Assembly: GCA_038214135.1 (NCBI GenBank)
Contig: JBBQSD010000215.1
Span: 1-7,023, forward strand
DNA length: 7,023 nt
Direction of reading: 5' to 3'
DNA from: JANLSE01 sp038214135
GTDB lineage: Bacteria; Chloroflexota; Chloroflexia; Chloroflexales; Roseiflexaceae
A program made the position numbers and the translations under genes. The notes below the pieces were generated by a model, which was given only the letters and a program-made list of their open reading frames with translations, was not told the DNA's origin and ran no database searches. This document shows positions 5,893 to 7,023 of the stretch, piece after piece; the first letter of the stretch is position 1; each line of letters begins with the position of its first letter.

Positions 5893-5929
5893 TTGGTCAT
5901 TTGCTTTATATCTTATATACTAAGATAAT
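5893..5929 (+). promoter_or_regulatory. Promoter(s) of the MarR gene, two overlapping candidates
   Basis: TTGGTC (5893-5898), a 17-base spacer and TATACT (5916-5921) form a good housekeeping-type promoter. A second pair, TTGCTT (5901-5906), a 17-base spacer and GATAAT (5924-5929), is almost equally good and shifted by 8 bases. Both -10 boxes lie in or at the edge of the palindrome at 5909-5927, so a bound repressor would block either. Confidence 0.65.
5909..5927. promoter_or_regulatory. MarR-type operator: TATCTTA-N5-TAAGATA
   Basis: TATCTTA (5909-5915) and TAAGATA (5921-5927) are exact reverse complements around TATAC, a 19-bp site of the size and AT-rich style bound by MarR dimers. It overlaps the -10 region of the adjacent MarR gene, predicting negative autoregulation. 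It lies upstream of the divergent monooxygenase promoter, so it may control both. An additional AAGATAAG half-like site is at 5933-5940. Confidence 0.75.
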
Positions 5930-5945
5930 GAGAAGATAAGCCATT

Positions 5946-6440
5946 ATGGACGAAATGTCAAGCCCTTCTGATTCGGGCGCTGGAATAGATCCACTTGTCG
6001 ATTTGATTGGTTTTCGTTTGAGCACCGCAACGGTGTTGTTTCATGCAGCTGTCGCCGATAGGCTTGGCGTTGGTGCGACGGACGTGAAGTGCTACAGTAT
6101 CTTGCGGCAGACGGGGCCAATCACTGCTGGGGAGCTTGCCGAGCGCACCAGCTTGACAACTGGCGCAATCACGGGGGTGATTGATCGGCTGGAACGTGCA
6201 GAGTTGGTGCGGCGTGTACGAGATCTGCACGACCGCCGCCGGATTGTTGTGGAAATGGCGGGCAATTCGGAACGGGATCAGGCAATCGGGGCGCTGTATG
6301 AACCGCTCGGGCGCGGAATTACAGCGCTGGTTGGGCAGTACAATACCGCTGAGCTTGCCACAATCCTTGATTTCCTGACCAAGACCAGCACGGTTCTAGA
6401 AATCGAAACCATGCATTTGCGTCAGGGCAAACGGCTATAG
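5946..6440 (+). CDS. MarR family transcriptional regulator (164 aa)
   Basis: Predicted dimeric winged-helix DNA-binding repressor, probably responsive to an aromatic or phenolic ligand, as is common in the family. The N-terminal dimerisation helix is near residues 16-40. The helix-turn-helix runs ITAGELAERTSLTTGAITGVIDRLE (59-83), with the recognition helix around 70-84. The wing, VRRVRDLHDRRRIVVEM (88-104), carries the characteristic Asp-Arg-Arg basic tip. C-terminal helices follow at about 110-155. ATG 5946 has no strong Shine-Dalgarno, only GAAG in GAGAAGATAAG; ATG 5955 is an alternative that removes three residues. It is transcribed away from the monooxygenase gene, and a perfect MarR-type palindrome overlaps its own promoter, so autoregulation plus control of the monooxygenase is the simplest reading. 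Its TAG stop is the first codon of a dispersed palindrome. Confidence 0.9.
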   Translation: MDEMSSPSDSGAGIDPLVDLIGFRLSTATVLFHAAVADRLGVGATDVKCYSILRQTGPITAGELAERTSLTTGAITGVIDRLERAELVRRVRDLHDRRRIVVEMAGNSERDQAIGALYEPLGRGITALVGQYNTAELATILDFLTKTSTVLEIETMHLRQGKRL

Positions 6441-6463
6441 AGACGCAAAATCTTTCGTCTCTA
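6438..6463. repeat. Palindrome spanning the MarR stop codon, same family as 4545-4576
   Basis: TAGAGACGCAAAA (6438-6450) is mirrored by TCTTTCGTCTCTA (6451-6463) with two mismatches, leaving 8 perfect outer base pairs. The TAG at 6438-6440 is the MarR stop codon. TGCGTCTC at 6474-6481 is a perfect 8-base match to GAGACGCA (6440-6447), giving the same left-arm-with-two-right-arms design seen at 4545-4596. It lies between convergent genes and may act as a terminator. Confidence 0.75.
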
Positions 6464-6491
6464 CGACCTATGGTGCGTCTCCATCGCCCGC

Positions 6492-6523
6492 AATGTTGCA
6501 GATTTACCTTGCGTTCAATTTAG
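6492..6523 (+). repeat. Copy 2 of the ~33-base direct repeat (first copy 1318-1350)
   Basis: AGATTTACCTTGCGTTCAAT and its flanks match 1318-1350 closely. This copy runs through the complement of the stop codon of the minus-strand TetR-type gene (6520-6522). Together with the palindrome about 28 bases upstream it makes a composite arrangement also seen at 1271-1350. Confidence 0.7.
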
Positions 6524-7023
6524 CGCTCGGGTTTCGGGCTTTTTTCATCGCTCAACACGAACGCGCCCGCCAGCCCTGGCAGTGCGAGCTTGCGGAACAT
6601 AGCGTCCATCTGCTCCGGGGTGTATAGCAGATCCTGATCGAGCCACCAGGTGAGCAGCGCCAGCAGTGTACTTGTCAGATAGGCGACGGCAACCTCCACT
6701 GGGATGGTAGGCTGTGTGCTACGCGGCGTGAGCTGTCCAAGGTAGGTGCGTAGTTCATCACTGAGCAGCCGATGGGCGTATGTATGCAATAGCGTGCTAC
6801 TTTCCTTGCTCATGCGAGAAATAGCGCGATAGAAGCGCTGCCATTTGGCGGCATGGCTGAAGAAGCGTAGGCTCAACTGCGCCAATGGATCTAAATCTAT
6901 TTCGGCGTTGCCTGCGCTTTCCTGCTGCATGTCGAACACCTGGCGCAAGCCAGCGAATGTGTCGATCAGCAGATCGTGTTTATCGTGATAATGGGCATAG
7001 AACGTCGCTCGGCCAAGATTTGC
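6520..7023 (-). CDS. TetR/AcrR family transcriptional regulator, N-terminus beyond the window
   Basis: Predicted dimeric one-component repressor. The frame is open to the right edge of the window and gives 167 residues. The visible N-terminal end, ANLGRATFYAHYHDKHDLL (residues 1-19 of the visible part), is the recognition helix and the FYxHxxxKxxLL signature that closes a TetR helix-turn-helix. Only the first 25-40 residues are missing. The C-terminal ligand/dimer domain includes LALLTWWLDQDLLYTPEQMD (121-140) and FRKLALPGL (143-151), a pattern I recall from TetR regulators whose C-terminal helices end with a PG motif. The TTG at 6948 lies inside the protein and is not the start. It is convergent with the MarR gene. 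Its target is unknown and may lie to the right of the window. Confidence 0.88.
   Translation of the reverse strand, partial: ANLGRATFYAHYHDKHDLLIDTFAGLRQVFDMQQESAGNAEIDLDPLAQLSLRFFSHAAKWQRFYRAISRMSKESSTLLHTYAHRLLSDELRTYLGQLTPRSTQPTIPVEVAVAYLTSTLLALLTWWLDQDLLYTPEQMDAMFRKLALPGLAGAFVLSDEKSPKPER

Noticed and set aside
6520..6948. TetR-type gene starting at the TTG at 6948
   Set aside because: The frame continues upstream to the window edge and encodes the recognition helix and FYAHY signature, so 6948 is internal.

Overview
The window looks like part of a chromosome from a mesophilic member of the Chloroflexota, probably Chloroflexales or Herpetosiphon-like. This is a judgement from protein style and repeats, not a database match. 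The clues are a polytopic sensor-type membrane protein of a kind common in that phylum, and dispersed short palindromes with a (T)AGRGACGC...GCGTCYCTA core. Codon usage is moderately GC-rich. There are no tRNA or rRNA genes, no CRISPR array and no transposase.

Layout. 1-493: mostly non-coding, with one weak minus-strand ORF running off the left edge. 494-1246 (+): conserved seven-helix membrane protein of unknown function. 1247-1373: a perfect palindrome, a dispersed repeat and a TATAAT box only 7 bases before the next ATG. 1374-2447 (+): ten-helix sensor-like membrane protein that stops where related histidine kinases continue into their cytosolic domains. 2448-2748: two strong palindromes, then a 10-bp tandem repeat in which every unit carries an ATG and a GGAGGA. 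2749-3369 (+): P-loop kinase-like protein. 3462-4550 (+): maleylacetate reductase. 4617-5840 (-): FAD-dependent aromatic-type monooxygenase, convergent with the reductase. 5841-5945: shared divergent promoter region with a clear MarR-type operator. 5946-6440 (+): MarR regulator. 6520-7023 (-): TetR-type regulator, its N-terminus cut off by the window edge.

How the genes may work together. The monooxygenase and the MarR gene form a classic divergent regulator/target pair, and the operator overlaps the MarR promoter. Maleylacetate reductase catalyses the last specific step of hydroxyquinol and chlorocatechol breakdown. A flavin hydroxylase and TetR/MarR regulators beside it suggest aromatic catabolism, but no ring-cleavage dioxygenase is present, so the pathway link is inference. 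The two upstream membrane proteins and the P-loop protein have no visible link to this chemistry.

The most unusual material is between and at the ends of genes. One palindrome family supplies the TAG stop codon of two different genes. A 33-base composite repeat lies beside the palindromes at two distant sites. The SD/ATG tandem repeat sits exactly at a translation start. I do not see a clearly new multi-gene system.
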